Of a stretch of DNA of 64,000 nt, positions 10,666 to 23,324 are shown one piece after another. The notes beneath the pieces were generated by a model. It was given only the letters and a program-made list of their open reading frames with translations. It was not told where the DNA came from and ran no database searches. The stretch's first letter is position 1; each line of letters opens with the position of its first letter. Origin of the DNA: Tamarix chinensis (taxonomy: Eukaryota; Streptophyta; Magnoliopsida; Caryophyllales; Tamaricaceae); assembly GCA_030549775.1 (NCBI GenBank), contig CM060174.1, positions 52,516,707 to 52,580,706 of the forward strand. Reading direction: 5' to 3'. Made by a program: the position numbers and the translations under genes.

Positions 10666-12540
10666 TATTATTATTGTTTTTGTTGTTGTTGTTATCATTA
10701 TTACTATTATTTTTATTATTATTAATGTTATTGAAACTGAAACTGTTATATTACCATTTTGTTACTATATAAGAAGAATACCCAACCTTATTATTATTAT
10801 TATTCAAATATTGCTAATATTATTCCTAATGCCTTTGTTACTAACATTATTACTATGGTATCATTATTAGTTATTACTATTATTATTGTTATTATTTTGT
10901 TAATATTATTGTGATAAAAACTTTCGAACCCTTATATTATTATTATTCCAAATATAACTATTATCATTATTATCTTTAGTAATATTAGTACTTTGTTAGT
11001 ATTACTAATATTATATTATTATTTTATCCCTAAAGCCATTATTAGCCCTAACCTTAAAAATAATAGGGCTTCTATTTCTAGGAGCGTTAGTATTACTATT
11101 ATTATTATCACTATTTTATTATAATAAGTATTAGTGCTATTATTAGAAGAAATAAAGCTATTAGATTTAATAATATAAATATAGTTATAAATAGTAACAT
11201 AAATATATTTTGACTAGTAATATCTAGTAGGCTAACTTGATGGTAAAACCCTAGTTTTTCACTTATAAAGCTCCATTTAATAATGGAAACCCTAATCTTA
11301 GGCTAGAATAAGAAACAATAGTATTTTTGGTAGGAGGAAAACTAATCCTTAGTTTTTCCCTCTTATAGGTGAATCAAGCCAAAACCCTATGGAGGCGTAG
11401 GAGCGTGCTCCAAGCCCGGCGTCATTTTAGGTAAGGATGTAGCTAAGGCCCATGTGTGTTATGTGACTTGTATGCCTTGGATGTTATGTATTATGCTATG
11501 TCGTGTATTGTATGGTTGTCATTAACTTGTCTTATGTGTAGCGCAGCTTGGAGTTGAGGTATGTTCGTGTGTTTCCTTAAGGCATGCGTATGATATGTAT
11601 ATATGGTGATTATGATGTGATATGATATGACCCTCTAGGACATGCATGCTAGGATAATTGGTAATGTGATATAGGAATGAAAGGATAAAAAGAAAGAAAA
11701 TGGGTAGTGAGTTGATTAAGGGGTATATGAGGTTGACCAAAATACCTCATGATCCATGAGAGGAAAATAAATATGAAGAGATGACCAAAATGAAAAAGAG
11801 ATGGGAACCATGCATAGGAATTCTAGGGTTTGCATGGGGACTTCGAGAGTTGCATGGGGTGGATGAAACTTGTATGGGGATGATCTTTACGTGAGAAAAG
11901 TTGTTTTAGGGTGTAAATAAGCTAAGGGGAGAGTTGTTGAGTGATTGGAGGCTTGGGACGAAAAATAGTATGTAGGTTGGTGTAAGGGTGTATAAGGGAC
12001 CTGATTAGGGTTTTGAGAGGAAGCACCAATCTGGAAAAGAAAACATGGAAGTAAAACACAAATAAAGGAGAGTGGAGTACGGATTAAGAATGGAAATTTA
12101 TTTTATAAGGGGTGAGTATGGGTTCCATGGGAGAGAAGAGACCTTGGGTGAAAAAGAGAGAGGTTACTTGTGGGAGAAGAAAGGTACTAGGGTTGAAGTG
12201 GCCAACTAGGGTTTTTCACTCACATGTGGAATCAAGGGGTAAAATGATATAATTTGGGATTGGATCTAAATAAGATTAGGTATGAGGCGATAAACGAAGT
12301 AATGGTAGTGTAAGTGAAAGAGAGTTGGGCAACATCGGTCCTCATAATAGTGGGGTTCCCGCACTCGCATAGACTAATAAAGATTATGGTGTGAAACGAC
12401 TATATTTACCAGAGATCCAAAGAATAAGTCTAACTGGACCATAGCTGGCCCTCATTATTTGTGTTACTGTATGCTATCTATATGACCATGTCATGTATGT
12501 TACGTTGTATGTTTGGCCTTAGCACATGGTTATCTTACTC

Positions 12541-12595
12541 AGTACGTAGTGTATTGATCACCCGTTTCATGGGTGCTGCTCATTTCCATGAGCAG
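12541..12595 (+). other. Conserved LTR double-hairpin block
   Basis: The first inverted repeat is AGTACG-TAG-TGTATT, pairing with G-U wobbles as RNA. The second is CTGCTCAT-TTCC-ATGAGCAG (12576-12595), a perfect 8-bp stem with a 4-base loop. CATGG/CCATG arms within the same block could form a competing pairing. Confidence 0.75.
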
Positions 12596-13059
12596 AAGAC
12601 CCGTCTGAGTTTGTGCAGGTAGGGGATGACGTTTTTCAATGCCTACGACACCTACGACGCATCAAGCGGGGCTGAGTGTTGAGCCTAGACCTGACCTGGG
12701 GATCGAGAGCGACTTAGCCAGACTCTTTTTTTCTTTTGACTTGACCATATATCGTTTTATTTTAGTTATGTCATTTTATATGATATTTTATGTTTTTGGA
12801 AAACTCTAGTTGCTTACGCTTTAGGTTGTAATTCTTAAATCGCACTCTAATTTCTGTATGACTTATGTTTTTATTACTGACTTGTGATTGGTGTTAAGCT
12901 ATTTAGCCTTAGCACTTAGTACTGAAACGGTAGGGGTGAATCGATCTAATACTGAGTGTGGCTGTAATGCCCCCTGAATTTACGGTTTTATGATTTCACT
13001 TCCGTCAAACCTTTTTAATTAAACGAAATTTTTCAGTAGTAAATTTTGGGGGTGTTACA

Positions 13060-13064
13060 TTAAG
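13060..13064. repeat. Target-site duplication TTAAG (right)
   Basis: Identical to 9036-9040. Confidence 0.9.
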
Positions 13065-13801
13065 TGTTCAGTCCAAATATACATAACGAGTTAATGAATG
13101 ATAAAATATATAAAATGAAACTAGAAAGGAATAGGTAAGCTCGATTGTTGACTTTGAACATCGATAATGTTTTTAACTTGCCACCTGCTCAACCATAAAA
13201 AGCAATAGTGATTGGTTAGAATGTCGGGTGTTTAGCCCGTGGATGTACGATATGTCAGGGTTTGGAGCTAGTGGCTTATACGAAATGGGCTTTTGAATCG
13301 TTGCCTAATACCCGGTAACCTGACCTAAAATTTGGAAAAGAGAACTTAAAAAAAAACACGGGACAACTTCACAAAAAAAAAAAACAGAGACCAACACCGA
13401 AATCAACCAACTAAACCAACCCTCAACTAAATAGAAAATTGAAAGAACCGACATCTGACAATACGCATCCAACCAAACAAAGCACTACCTAATCAGGAAT
13501 GTGAACACCACTTGATAATGAAAAGCAAAAAAAACACTAGACTAACAAAATTAAACACCCGGCACGACTTCAAATTACAAACAATACAACTTCAAAAGAA
13601 AAAAAAAAGAAAAAGAAAAGAGGCAGATCTAATGAAATTCGACGGACGCAATCACAAAAACGAATGCAAAAGAAAAATAAAGAGAAAAAAGAAAATGAAA
13701 TCGAAATACTAAAATAAGAAGCCAACATATCTGAACGTGGTTTGATTCAACAAGAAGAGAGGTTTAAACCAGAGATCGGACACGAGCGAATTAGATCGAC
13801 A
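13065..13801 (-). other. Leader region of the minus-strand Gypsy element
   Basis: The sequence lies between the solo-LTR insertion and the primer-binding site on the minus strand and is A-rich on the plus strand. No credible protein is seen. A Lys-rich plus frame at 13512-13712 comes from A-runs. Assignment as leader rests on position only. Confidence 0.5.
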
Positions 13802-13812
13802 CTCTGATACCA
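13802..13812 (-). other. Primer-binding site, initiator Met tRNA type
   Basis: The reverse complement reads TGGTATCAGAG, the usual plant retrotransposon complement of the initiator-Met tRNA 3' end. It is preceded on the minus strand by ...GATCA and GC, as expected just inside a 5' LTR ending at 13815. Confidence 0.75.
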
Positions 13813-13814
13813 GC

Positions 13815-15229
13815 TGATCGACTCCTAATCGAGATTCAAAACAAAACTCAACAATATTCAACAAAATCAAACGGGAAATAGGGATAGGGTTGATCGGGAC
13901 TGACCGATCTAAATTCTCCAGCTGAAGAATAACAGAGGTTGCCGGAATCCCGATAATAAACGACGCAAGCCGTGACAATAATCAAGCTGAAAACTTTGTT
14001 TTCATAACACGAAAAATTGAGTTGAAAGTTGTGTCTTTTTAAATCAATTTGAGGGCTTTATATAGGGCAACAACTAGCTAAAAAAATAGGAGTCAAACGT
14101 TTGAGCAACTAATGCACTGTCGTAAATACAAAAAATTTATTAAATAAATCCTAACTTCCAAATACATAGTATATGGTAAGAAGGAGTTGAACCAACAAGG
14201 AATGACGTTTTAATCACTAATTTTGCTATTGATGTTATAATCCCATTTATACAATTTCATTGATTCTAATACTAAATCTAATTATACTAAGTCTTAATCA
14301 CTAATTGACAAATAGGGAAGGAATGAATTGATGATGGAATCAAAATATCAAGCATTCAAATAAGAAGAATGATTCTAAATGATTTAATGTTGACTTTAGG
14401 AAATTCATAATAACAAATTCCTTTGCTTCCTCTCAACCTTAATAAATTGAATATGCTCTCAATTTAATTTCTAACTATTTAATAACCTAGGTTAAAAACA
14501 CTAGATTCAATTAATGGTAGCATTATGAATGGAAAACAGCCAACTACAATCATAATCACATAAGCTCGGATTATGCAATTGCACGAATTAATGGATAAGA
14601 TTAACAATTAATCTTCTTGCTACTTTAGACAAATTAATTAATAAGTACGGGTTAATTGCATTGCCTTAGCAAAGATTAAGTTCTAAACTAAATAGGTGAT
14701 CAATCTAATTAGTTCAAAAATCTTAATCTATGATACATAATCATTCAATTCGATCCATTAATTCAATTAAACTTCATCTAGAATCAAACATTCAAAATAT
14801 GCTATTGTAATTTGGATATAATTCCATCCTCAAATCATCCTACCCTGTTCAATTTACTCAAACATCTGCATATTTAAAAATCACACAATTACATATAAAG
14901 ACCAAAAATTCATAACTACAACACATTCACAAAATACACTATTGATACAATAAAATGACAATAGAATGAACACAAGTATAATTGTAGATAATCTACTTAT
15001 ATTTAACAAAAATGAAGAGACTGAAATTCACAAAGGAATAGAGAAGACTTATCAATTGAAGTGCAGATTGTTAATTGATCACTATAATTCAAGAAGATCA
15101 AAAAGTTGGAATTGTGCATTACATGTATATTCTAAGAGAATAGAGGAAGATAATACATTCCAATTGTTTCGATATTTGTTCTCTCTTTGTCCCGAACCCT
15201 GTTTTGAGATAGAAATATATCAGAAATAG
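13815..15229 (-). mobile_element. 5' LTR (partial definition) of minus-strand LTR element
   Basis: The sequence directly upstream (minus strand) of the primer-binding site should be its 5' LTR. It ends ...GTCGATCA at 13815 and has a TATATAAA box (plus coordinates 14057-14064) about 245 bases before that end. The U3 start could not be located, so the right limit is only a guess. No partner 3' LTR was found in the window. An 87-codon frame at 14966-15229 (+) resembles nothing I recognise. Confidence 0.4.
14057..14064 (-). promoter_or_regulatory. TATA box (TATATAAA) of minus-strand LTR
   Basis: The reverse complement of TTTATATA lies upstream of the putative LTR end and primer-binding site in the correct orientation. 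Confidence 0.45.
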
Positions 15230-16058
15230 GTCGCGCGGACAGTTACAAATTTTTAAATGGAAACACGGGACCTCCGTGTTTTATTCCAACTATTTTGCCG
15301 ATAGAGATTTTAAAATTAATGCTCTAGATAATTAACATAGCCCGTGTTTATAAAACACGGGGGTGCTGTGTTTTTGGTTCTTCCAGTATATTCCTTTTGA
15401 AATTTCAACATAGTTTCTCTTGGTGTATTTGCTCCCTTTCCAATTTTCCTCTCCTTGATTCAGCATTTCTTGATGTGTTCTTCACTTGATTTCTTCTTTT
15501 CATTGATTTCTCCTTGAATTTCCTTAATTTTTTTCTTTTCTGTAAAATCTATTCAAAGGAAGAAAACTCGACGAAAAGATTAAATCTTATAAAATTAATG
15601 TGGGATAAACGACATTTTTAAGCATGAAAATAATCTATAAATCTCATCTATCAACAACGGTTGAAAAGGAGAGGACGGAATGGATTAATAGTGAAAATCA
15701 CTACTTATGGCGAGCAAAGAAGAATACGTGATTTGGGAAGGAAGTGTTTGATGGATGTCGAGGAGGAAGACGATCGGGGCGTGGTTTGATCTATTCGAAG
15801 TCGTACCTCCACCTAAGAGGTTTGGGTTTGGGGCTTTAAGGGTCGATGGGTTGTTTGGGTTTTAAGGGTTGATGGGTGTTTGGGCTTTAAGGTCAGTGGG
15901 TGTTTGGGCTTTAAGGAGCTTGAGTTTTATTGAGGTAAAACAAAAGGGTGCTGATTTTTGGGAGTTGGAAAGATGGGCCAGTAAAGGATTATGTAGAGTA
16001 GAGATTGGGTTTGGGTTCTAACTTTAGACTAGTTGCTTAATACCTATATTACAAGATA
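15230..16058. other. Gene-free stretch with two related hairpins
   Basis: Two perfect inverted repeats share the same arm: AAACACGG-GACCT-CCGTGTTT (15261-15281) and CCCGTGTTT-ATA-AAACACGGG (15341-15361). G-rich imperfect repeats of 'GTTTGGGCTTTAAGGGT' follow at 15820-15915. No coding sequence is recognised. Confidence 0.5.
15820..15915 (+). repeat. Imperfect tandem repeat (~35 bp)
   Basis: About three units around TTTGGGCTTTAAGGGTCGATGGGTTG, with decreasing match along the array. Confidence 0.6.
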
Positions 16059-16063
16059 TAATA

Positions 16064-16115
<52 letters not shown>
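16059..16115. repeat. (AAT)n microsatellite
   Basis: About 19 AAT units, nearly pure. Confidence 0.95.
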
Positions 16116-16117
<2 letters not shown>

Positions 16118-16670
16118 AATTGCTAATTGGCTAATAGTGCCATTATTATTGCTCATAATCTTAAACTAGAATATATCTTCTCAGCAACAGATCACAGTTT
16201 TTCACACCAACAGATCTGGATTTTATTCTATCTTTTAGTGCCAACTTGTTTATTTGCTCAATTATCCTGTAAAGTAGAAATACAAAGATAATTAATTATT
16301 TTTACAAGATTATTGAATTTCTATTTGGTAAGGTTGCTAAGAGTATTTAGGGTTTTATTAAAATGAACTTGTGAATGATTCCTGCTTCATTCCTAATATT
16401 TTCTTTTTGTTACTATTTAAGCACCCATAATACCTTTATGTATGAGACAATGGGCAATGGACGAAGTATGATTAATTAATATAAATGGTCATGGATTCAA
16501 ATCGTGGCAGCCGTATTACGGGAGTTCTAACTCTCCGACGTGAAAATAGTTTTTTATAGACACTACAGTCCATTCACCATATAAAATTTGTTAAGTTGCC
16601 ATAATTTATCTATCCGTACAATATTAGGCCGGTGTGTGGAGCCTAGAAGCAAAGGTTTTGCCTTTTGATA
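16116..16670. other. Gene-free stretch
   Basis: AT-rich, with no recognised transposon module or gene. It lies upstream of the CpG-richer segment. Confidence 0.4.
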
Positions 16671-17480
16671 CGATGATATAAATAGGGGCATGAACCGTAA
16701 AACGTTAGACCATTTGATTTGGCTCCCCTTTTGAGGAAGTGGATTGGCCCGCAAACGGAACTGACGTTTGTACTATGACACAAATATTGGTACTCGATTG
16801 TCACATAGCTACCCTGCTCAACTCTTTCTCCAAAATGCTCGACTGCCAATTCCCTTTTACGGGCTCTGAATAACTCATCTGGTCCTCGTGTGCGGACTTA
16901 CTCTGTGTTCCACAACCTTGCTTTCGCGGCTAAGAACTCAACAGCTGCGCGGTGTTCAGAAATTCTTCGACGGTTGGTCATTTTCTTATCATTTGAATGC
17001 GGTTCAGTTTTCGTAAGCTCTGGTGGTAAGTGACTAACTGTTATGCTAAACATTGGGCGGTTTGTAATTATGGCAAGCTGGCAGCAGGTTTTGATTATAG
17101 GCCGTCTACTATGAGATAGGTGAAGGGACTTGATTATTTGAATCGCGAAGATAACTCTTTTGTTTTAAACGTATAGTGATTCTATCGAAAATTCAGTTCT
17201 GCAGTTTGTTGCGTGGTTTCAATGTCAGTGTGGAGTTAACTTGTTTATAATAGTCAATAATTAGCAACTAATCGTTTTCTCCTTCCCTGTGAATCGAATA
17301 ACATTGTTTTTCATCGATTCACATTCTTCATGGAGCGACAATTAATTACTCTTTATTCCTATTGCACTCTTGCTTCTGTTATATATATTCTTTTGCTTTT
17401 TATATAGGCAAGAAATTGTGGAATCTGCATGCAATGGTGGTTCTTTTGCTGCTGCTCTTGTTTAACAGTTCCTTGACCTT
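16671..17480 (+). other. Possible remnant of a host gene 5' end (promoter plus two exon-like segments)
   Basis: This stretch is richer in CpG and in mixed codons than its surroundings and shows no LTR module. A TATAAATAGGGG box lies at about 16676. A frame without a stop runs from about 16805 to 17030 (it includes RTYSVFHNLAFAAKN), has no good ATG and ends at a GGTAAGTG splice-donor-like site (17021). After an AT-rich interval with pyrimidine runs, a TATATAG acceptor-like site at about 17407 is followed by a short frame QEIVESACNGGSFAAALV. I do not recognise a protein family. It could equally be an unrelated old transposon, so treat it as a candidate only. Confidence 0.25.
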
Positions 17481-17860
17481 TTATTTTATTTTATTTATTT
17501 ATTTATTGGTAATGTTTTACTCCTGGCGAATTGTTCTCTGCATAATTTTTTTCATTATGTCTACTTTGTTGTGACTTATGACATATTCCTTGAAAGTCAA
17601 AACATCATATTGAAAATTGTAGCGAAACATCTGCCGGTGGTAACCAAACTAAGCCAAGATCTGCAACTCACTCCTAAAATCCAAATTTCTTCGATTATGT
17701 TGCTGATCAAACATTCTAAAAGTCATAAAAATACTAGCAAAGGTGTGCCTTATTTAGGGGTAATAATCATCACATTAATCTCAAAAGGCAACATTTATAT
17801 ATTACTTGCACCTCTATAAATTCTTACTATGCAACAATGTAGCCCAAATTTATAATAAAA
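17481..17860. other. Gene-free stretch
   Basis: AT-rich sequence without recognised features. Open frames over it are short and show no family resemblance. Confidence 0.4.
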
Positions 17861-20800
17861 TGTAATGCCTCACATTTTCAAACTCTAATTTGCTTATTGT
17901 GCTCCTATGATGTGAAATATATCCTACCTTTAGATGTGTTGCATTGTGGTTTTCTTGTTCCTTAAATAATTTTAGGTTTGTAGGTTTATCAGTTGACCAG
18001 TTACCTTGTGACTAGTTAAATAGTTTCACTATTTTTTAGTTTTGAGTTTCTAGCGAGACCAGTTGATTGATCTTGCCAAACCAATCAAACCATGCTTTTG
18101 ATTTTACAACCTCTTCTTATTTTCCAATCTTATTCAATTCTTCTAGAATCCTTTAATATTTTTGTATTCATATTGATAATCATCTTTCTAAGATGTATGA
18201 TTATTCTCTGAACTTCTAGAAACTTATTGTAATTAATTTACCAAGATTTAACAATCCACGCATTACCTCACCAAATCAATTCTCCTCACCTCTCTCTTAT
18301 ACTAGATTACACAACAATAGTGATAGAAATCAACTAAGTTGACTGAATCTCCTTCTTTCCCATACTTGGTTGCTTACACTCAACCTCACTTCCACCTTCA
18401 CCTTACCCAATCATTCCTTTATTCAAGTGTGAGCTAATCAACCTTAAGATTAACACTTCCTCTGTTTCCTTAGTAGATTGGTGACCCCCCTCTTCTACCT
18501 TATGTCTCATTTGCTTTGTTTCTTCATTCATTCAACCCTTGTGCTAATGCACTCTCCTTTCTCATCTTTGAGTTTTGCTTAAGTGTTTAGATAACTTCTC
18601 CTTGTTCTTCTTGATTTGGAAAGCCAACCTTAACCCTATTTCTTTTCCTTTTAATTTTTTTGTTCTCTTCCTTTAATCATTTATCTAACACTTTTATATT
18701 TTCTCTAAATATAATGGTGTTAGGCTTAGAAAAAAGTTAAATATGACCCCATTGTTCCTCCCCTTCTTTCACCAACCTTATTGGTATGCCTTCTTCTTCT
18801 TCTTCTTCTTTTTGTTTAATTCTAGTTGATGTTGTTATCTCTTTTCTATTTTATGTGTTATATTTGCTAATATTTGGGTTTTACATTTTAAGGAAAAGAA
18901 GGATATTGTGCTGGAAGTTAGGCCTTTGGTGGTTCTTATATGTTATTTATTTAAAATGTTAGCTTGGAAAGAAGGTAAACTTATGATCATACTAAATATG
19001 TGGAAATCATGTGGTAGTATGTTAGGAATTTGATTGTTATGTTTAGATGTTAGTGTGTCGAGCATGACATGCTTGGGGTTGAAATCAAGCATTTCAAGTT
19101 TCCTTAAGTTGGGAGTAATTTGTTTAAATCCATGCATTTTAAAGTGTTGGCATGAACTTTATATGAGTTTAGTGGTTTAAGAGCATGCTAGGATTTATTT
19201 TATGTTTGGATTTTGACCTATACTAGGCAATTGGTCAGGGAATGAACTAGTTAACAGGTTTACCAATTAGTTAGCTACCCATAAATCAATTGATTGGTTT
19301 AACTATTTTTGTTTAGTTATTTGATGTTGCTCTTCCTAAACTCATCAACCAATTTGTGGAACTAGTCAACTCAACCCAAATGTGAAAGAACAAAGTCCCA
19401 AGCATGTTTTGATTAGCTACTTGAATGGATCTAGGCTTCACGATACTCGTCGTTCCTTCTCTTTATGCAATATAATATATGTATGTTTCACGCAATTTAT
19501 CTCAAATACATTTTTTTTCCTTTTAGCTTTAGTTATGATTTTTCTTTGATTACATTTGACTAATGATGATTAAGGGTGATTGTGTTAATCTTTTCCTATC
19601 TTTGGTCTATGGAAAAATGTTTCATTGCAACTCTAGTTTAGATTTTCTTTGGTTAATTCTTGGTTTGGTGGAGAACCAACTCTCTACTTGGTTCTTGTTG
19701 AATAGAGATATCATGATCATGATGAAGTTAGTTGTGCCTTTCCATTATATTTTTCTAATTTGGACTACTAGAAACATGCTCTTTGATGCTGCTCTAGGTT
19801 GGTCAAGCTTGAAAAATTCATGTAATATTAACTTTAACTTTTAATGTCATGGGAAATTTGTGATTTATTTTGTCAGATATAATGCATTGTTAGTTGGGGT
19901 TTGTTTATCAATACTATTATATTTAGAATGGAATGAGGTTGAAGATAAGAGTTAGAGTAAAGGCATTTGTGTCAATTTATATAAAAATATTACTTAAAGT
20001 TTAATAACTTAAATGCTACGCAATTGATAAACCAATTATTTTCTACATTTTACCTTACTTTGCCTCTATTTTCTAACCTTGTTTCATACAATTTATGAAC
20101 TTTATGGTAATATTTGTCTCTTATTCTAGCCACAACTCTCTTGGTATTTTCTTTTTAGGGACTTGCACAAAAATGTACAAAGCTAAGGAAGGGGATCACG
20201 AATTTGGAGTAAGGGTTATCCATGAAAGGCATTGAAGGAAGATGAACCAATCCTATATGCATAGAGGAAGAAAAGAAAATCTAAGGAGTGGAAAAGAGGA
20301 TGAACAAACACATGTTTTGCTAAAGCATAGTCATGCATGGTCTAGTGCACTAGAAAAGCATAATCATACACAAAGCAAACAAAATTCAAAAGCAAGAATG
20401 TTACAGAATCTGCCCATGCAAGGTTGGCACAAACATGTAGCACCAATGATGCCGAGAGTAACAAAGCTACACGTTCTAACCGTATAACAACAATCACTCC
20501 ATGATTAGTTGCCCAACTTGTTCTACTTCTTTAAAGACTTTGTGGATGAGAAAATGGGATATTGGAGGCTTTTATTTTCTATCTTTTTTGTACACAAAAA
20601 ATTTGAACTTTGTAATTTTTGTGATTCCCTCCTTCTAATCTAGATTTTAGTTTCAATTTTTCTTCATATATGTCCCTTTGACAACGGATTTCAACATTCT
20701 TAATATATGGTTCTATTCTTCTATCATTCTCTTGTTATTTTTTATGTTTAATACTATTTATATTTGTGTATGTTATTTACTGCAGTCTACAACAACTATT

Positions 20801-21186
20801 TGCGAGCAAATTAATTTTCTAGGATTTGATTTATTCTAAATTATCAATTAATGATAAATTAGTTTGATTTATATTCCAATTTCTTGAATCCGTGAATTCA
20901 ATTGTTAATTCTTTAATTATGGCTAAGTTTCTTGATCATCAACTTGATTATATATAGGTATTTAATTAAGTAACTAAAAGGTGAAGCTTAACAACCAAAA
21001 ATACAACAACTAAATAGGAAATTTAAACCACAAAAGTAGGCTAGATTCTCTTGGGGATTTTATAGATTTAGCATAGTATGTACATGATTTAATTTGATGC
21101 AATACCATGAAAATAGGTTATTAAATTTGATAGGATACAATTATTAGACCTTGAAAGAGGTTATTAGTTAATTTTGGTTATTTTAA
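17861..21186 (+). mobile_element. Probable decayed LTR or other retroelement remnant
   Basis: The TGTAATGCCTCACATTTTC start at 17861 resembles the LTR starts in this window. Pyrimidine-rich DNA (18250-18800) and clusters of GACCAGTTGATTG/CAATTGATTGGTT words (17985-18095 and 19225-19390) follow. The same words occur in reverse in the minus-strand LTR at 60470-60730. No 3' end was found. The frames at 19563-19844 and 20242-20487 show no recognisable domain. The call is weak, and other elements may be mixed in after about 19.5 kb. Confidence 0.3.
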
Positions 21187-23324
21187 TGTAATACCCCAAA
21201 ATTTAGCTAATCTAATCTAGAGTAATTAATCTTATAATGTGATTCTAATATTAAAAAATTAATATTTTTACTTATTCTAATTATCTAATCCTAAATCTTA
21301 ACCTGATCTTATTATTTGTTCTAGTTTATTAATATATTTTTTAACCTTAACCTAACCCGGATGGTTGATAATTAATTTATCTTAAATACCTTAACCTAAA
21401 ATATTTTATTCTACTTCTAATTCTAATCCCACCTTATTTTTCTCCCTCCTTTTTTCTTTTCCTTTTCCCCTTCTCCTCTCATTTTCTTTTTCTTTCCCCT
21501 GACCAATAACTTTTTCTTTCTTTCCCCCTTCTCTTTGTGTGAAACATTTCCCAACAATGCCCTCTACCTTACCCACTAGCATACCTCCCTGACCTACTCC
21601 CTACCCTCATCATTACTTATGTCTTATGTTTGTGGGTTTGCTTTGAAAATATTACCCTGATTAACTCACCTATATTCTCCTTGTTTTGCTTCATGCATGT
21701 GTATATATATAGATCATATATAATGCCACAAACCACCTCCTTCCTCCCTCCATTTCTGTATCAAAAAATAGCACCACCCACCAAAGGCTTCTTCGTTTCT
21801 CCTTACCTCCCCATTGCCAAAACTCCCTACTGTCTAAAAAAATTCCCCTCAATGTCATAGCCTATACCCTAGCACTAGCCTTCACATTACAACTCACCTT
21901 ATACCATCGATCATTTCCATTGTTACCTTCCCCTTTTCTTCGGCAAGCTCCACCGAAACCCCCATTTCCCTTTAGCCACAATCACTAAAGCCTCCTTATT
22001 TCCTTTCCCTCTTGAGCACTAGTGATCCACACTCTTCCACCCCAATTTACACCACCTAAAACCTTCATTCCCTGAACCCTACCATCAGCATCCCTTGCTA
22101 AACCACCCATAGTCTCTTTATCTAAAACAACTAAAGCCACCCCCACCACTCGACCATCACAATCTTTTCCACACTCCTTGCTTCGATCACCTCCACTAAT
22201 CCTCATCCACCACCTTTGGAGTTTGTGGCCATTTCAAACCCCATATAAATGACACAAACTACTACTGCTACCCCTTTTATTCAAAATATTCCACCGTTGC
22301 ACCCTCCCTTTGTTATACAACTTTCCACCGAAACCCTTACCTTGGTTTGGCTCAAATTTTTTCTCCATCATTTCACTCTTCCCTACCTTAGTCTTTCCAT
22401 AGTTATATCATTAAGTTCTAACTATATTTTACTTTTATTTATTAGGTGATTTTCTAAGGTTCCAAAGGAGGCAGGATAGGATATACGTACTTAGAAACTT
22501 ATGTCCTTTCGGTAAGGATACAAGTCATAATATGGTTTATATTCTAAATTTTAGGCTTGATTGTATGGATTATAGTTATTTTAAAATTATTTTGGTAACT
22601 TCTGATTTTTAATACTAACATGTGGTGATATAATATTATATGATGAAAATGAGTAAGTTGAGAAGCATGCTATATCGTTATGATAATTACTATATTTAAA
22701 ATCCCAAGATAGTAGGTATAATATGTGGTTATAATATGGGCTTGACAAAGAATGATAATTGGGAAAAGTATATTTAAGATGCATGGTGATGTATAAATTG
22801 AGGTTTTGAAAAATAATAACATTGGACTTCAATGGTTTTTATGAAATAAGGGTATTTAGTTATCCTTAAGGACATTTTCATCAATATGTGTTAAATACAG
22901 AAATTTATGTATTTTAACGTGTTTAACAATTTTCAATATACTAAGAAAATGATTTGGAATGCATAAATCTAAAATAAATTGAGAAAATAACTTAAATCAG
23001 AAATAGAAACCGTTGGAACAAGGTTATTATCACATGTGTAAAATGTTAGAGTTAGACTATAATTTTTAGATATGCTGTTAAAATTTCTATTTTAGGAATT
23101 CATATTGAATTTTTTTTAACTATATGAGCTTGTAGGAAAAATTTATCATTGACTTGTGAAATTAAGGCTTTATAAGCATTGTGAATAGTAACTCTAGAGG
23201 AAGGGTTGCTATCGTATGTGTAAAACGTTAGATTTAGACCTTTATTTTTGAGTATGTTAATATTAATAATATTTTAGGAACATTTACAAATTTTGTTGGA
23301 TAAATGGCCAATATGGAGGAAGTT

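Larger units (their letters stand above)
9041..13059 (+). mobile_element. Solo LTR of a Del/Tekay-like Gypsy element (4,019 bp)
   Basis: It begins TGAAATACCCCAAAATTC and ends AAATTTTGGGGGTGTTACA. The same 5-bp sequence, TTAAG, flanks both sides (9036-9040 and 13060-13064). There is no internal coding region, so it is a solo LTR left by recombination between two LTRs. Module order: AT-rich start; pyrimidine-rich upstream tract (9340-9780) with Pro/Leu-rich artefact frames; TATA box (9882); C-rich tract to 10370; ATT/CAT repeats (10380-11200); the GGAGCGTGCTCC sequence (11398); hairpin block (12541-12595); conserved 3' end. It interrupts the leader of the minus-strand element whose gag lies at 8353-8966. 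Confidence 0.92.

Noticed and set aside
12990..13060. Possible plus-strand LTR starting at TGTAATGCCCCC near 12964
   Set aside because: The sequence is the conserved 3' end of the solo LTR. The duplication TTAAG fixes the end at 13059, and the apparent start is the inverted, internally repeated terminus.
16643..16849. 68-codon minus-strand frame (MAVEHFGERVEQGSY...)
   Set aside because: It looked protein-like but matches no family I know, and it conflicts with the plus-strand promoter-like signals in the same place. The interval is kept only as part of an uncertain candidate.
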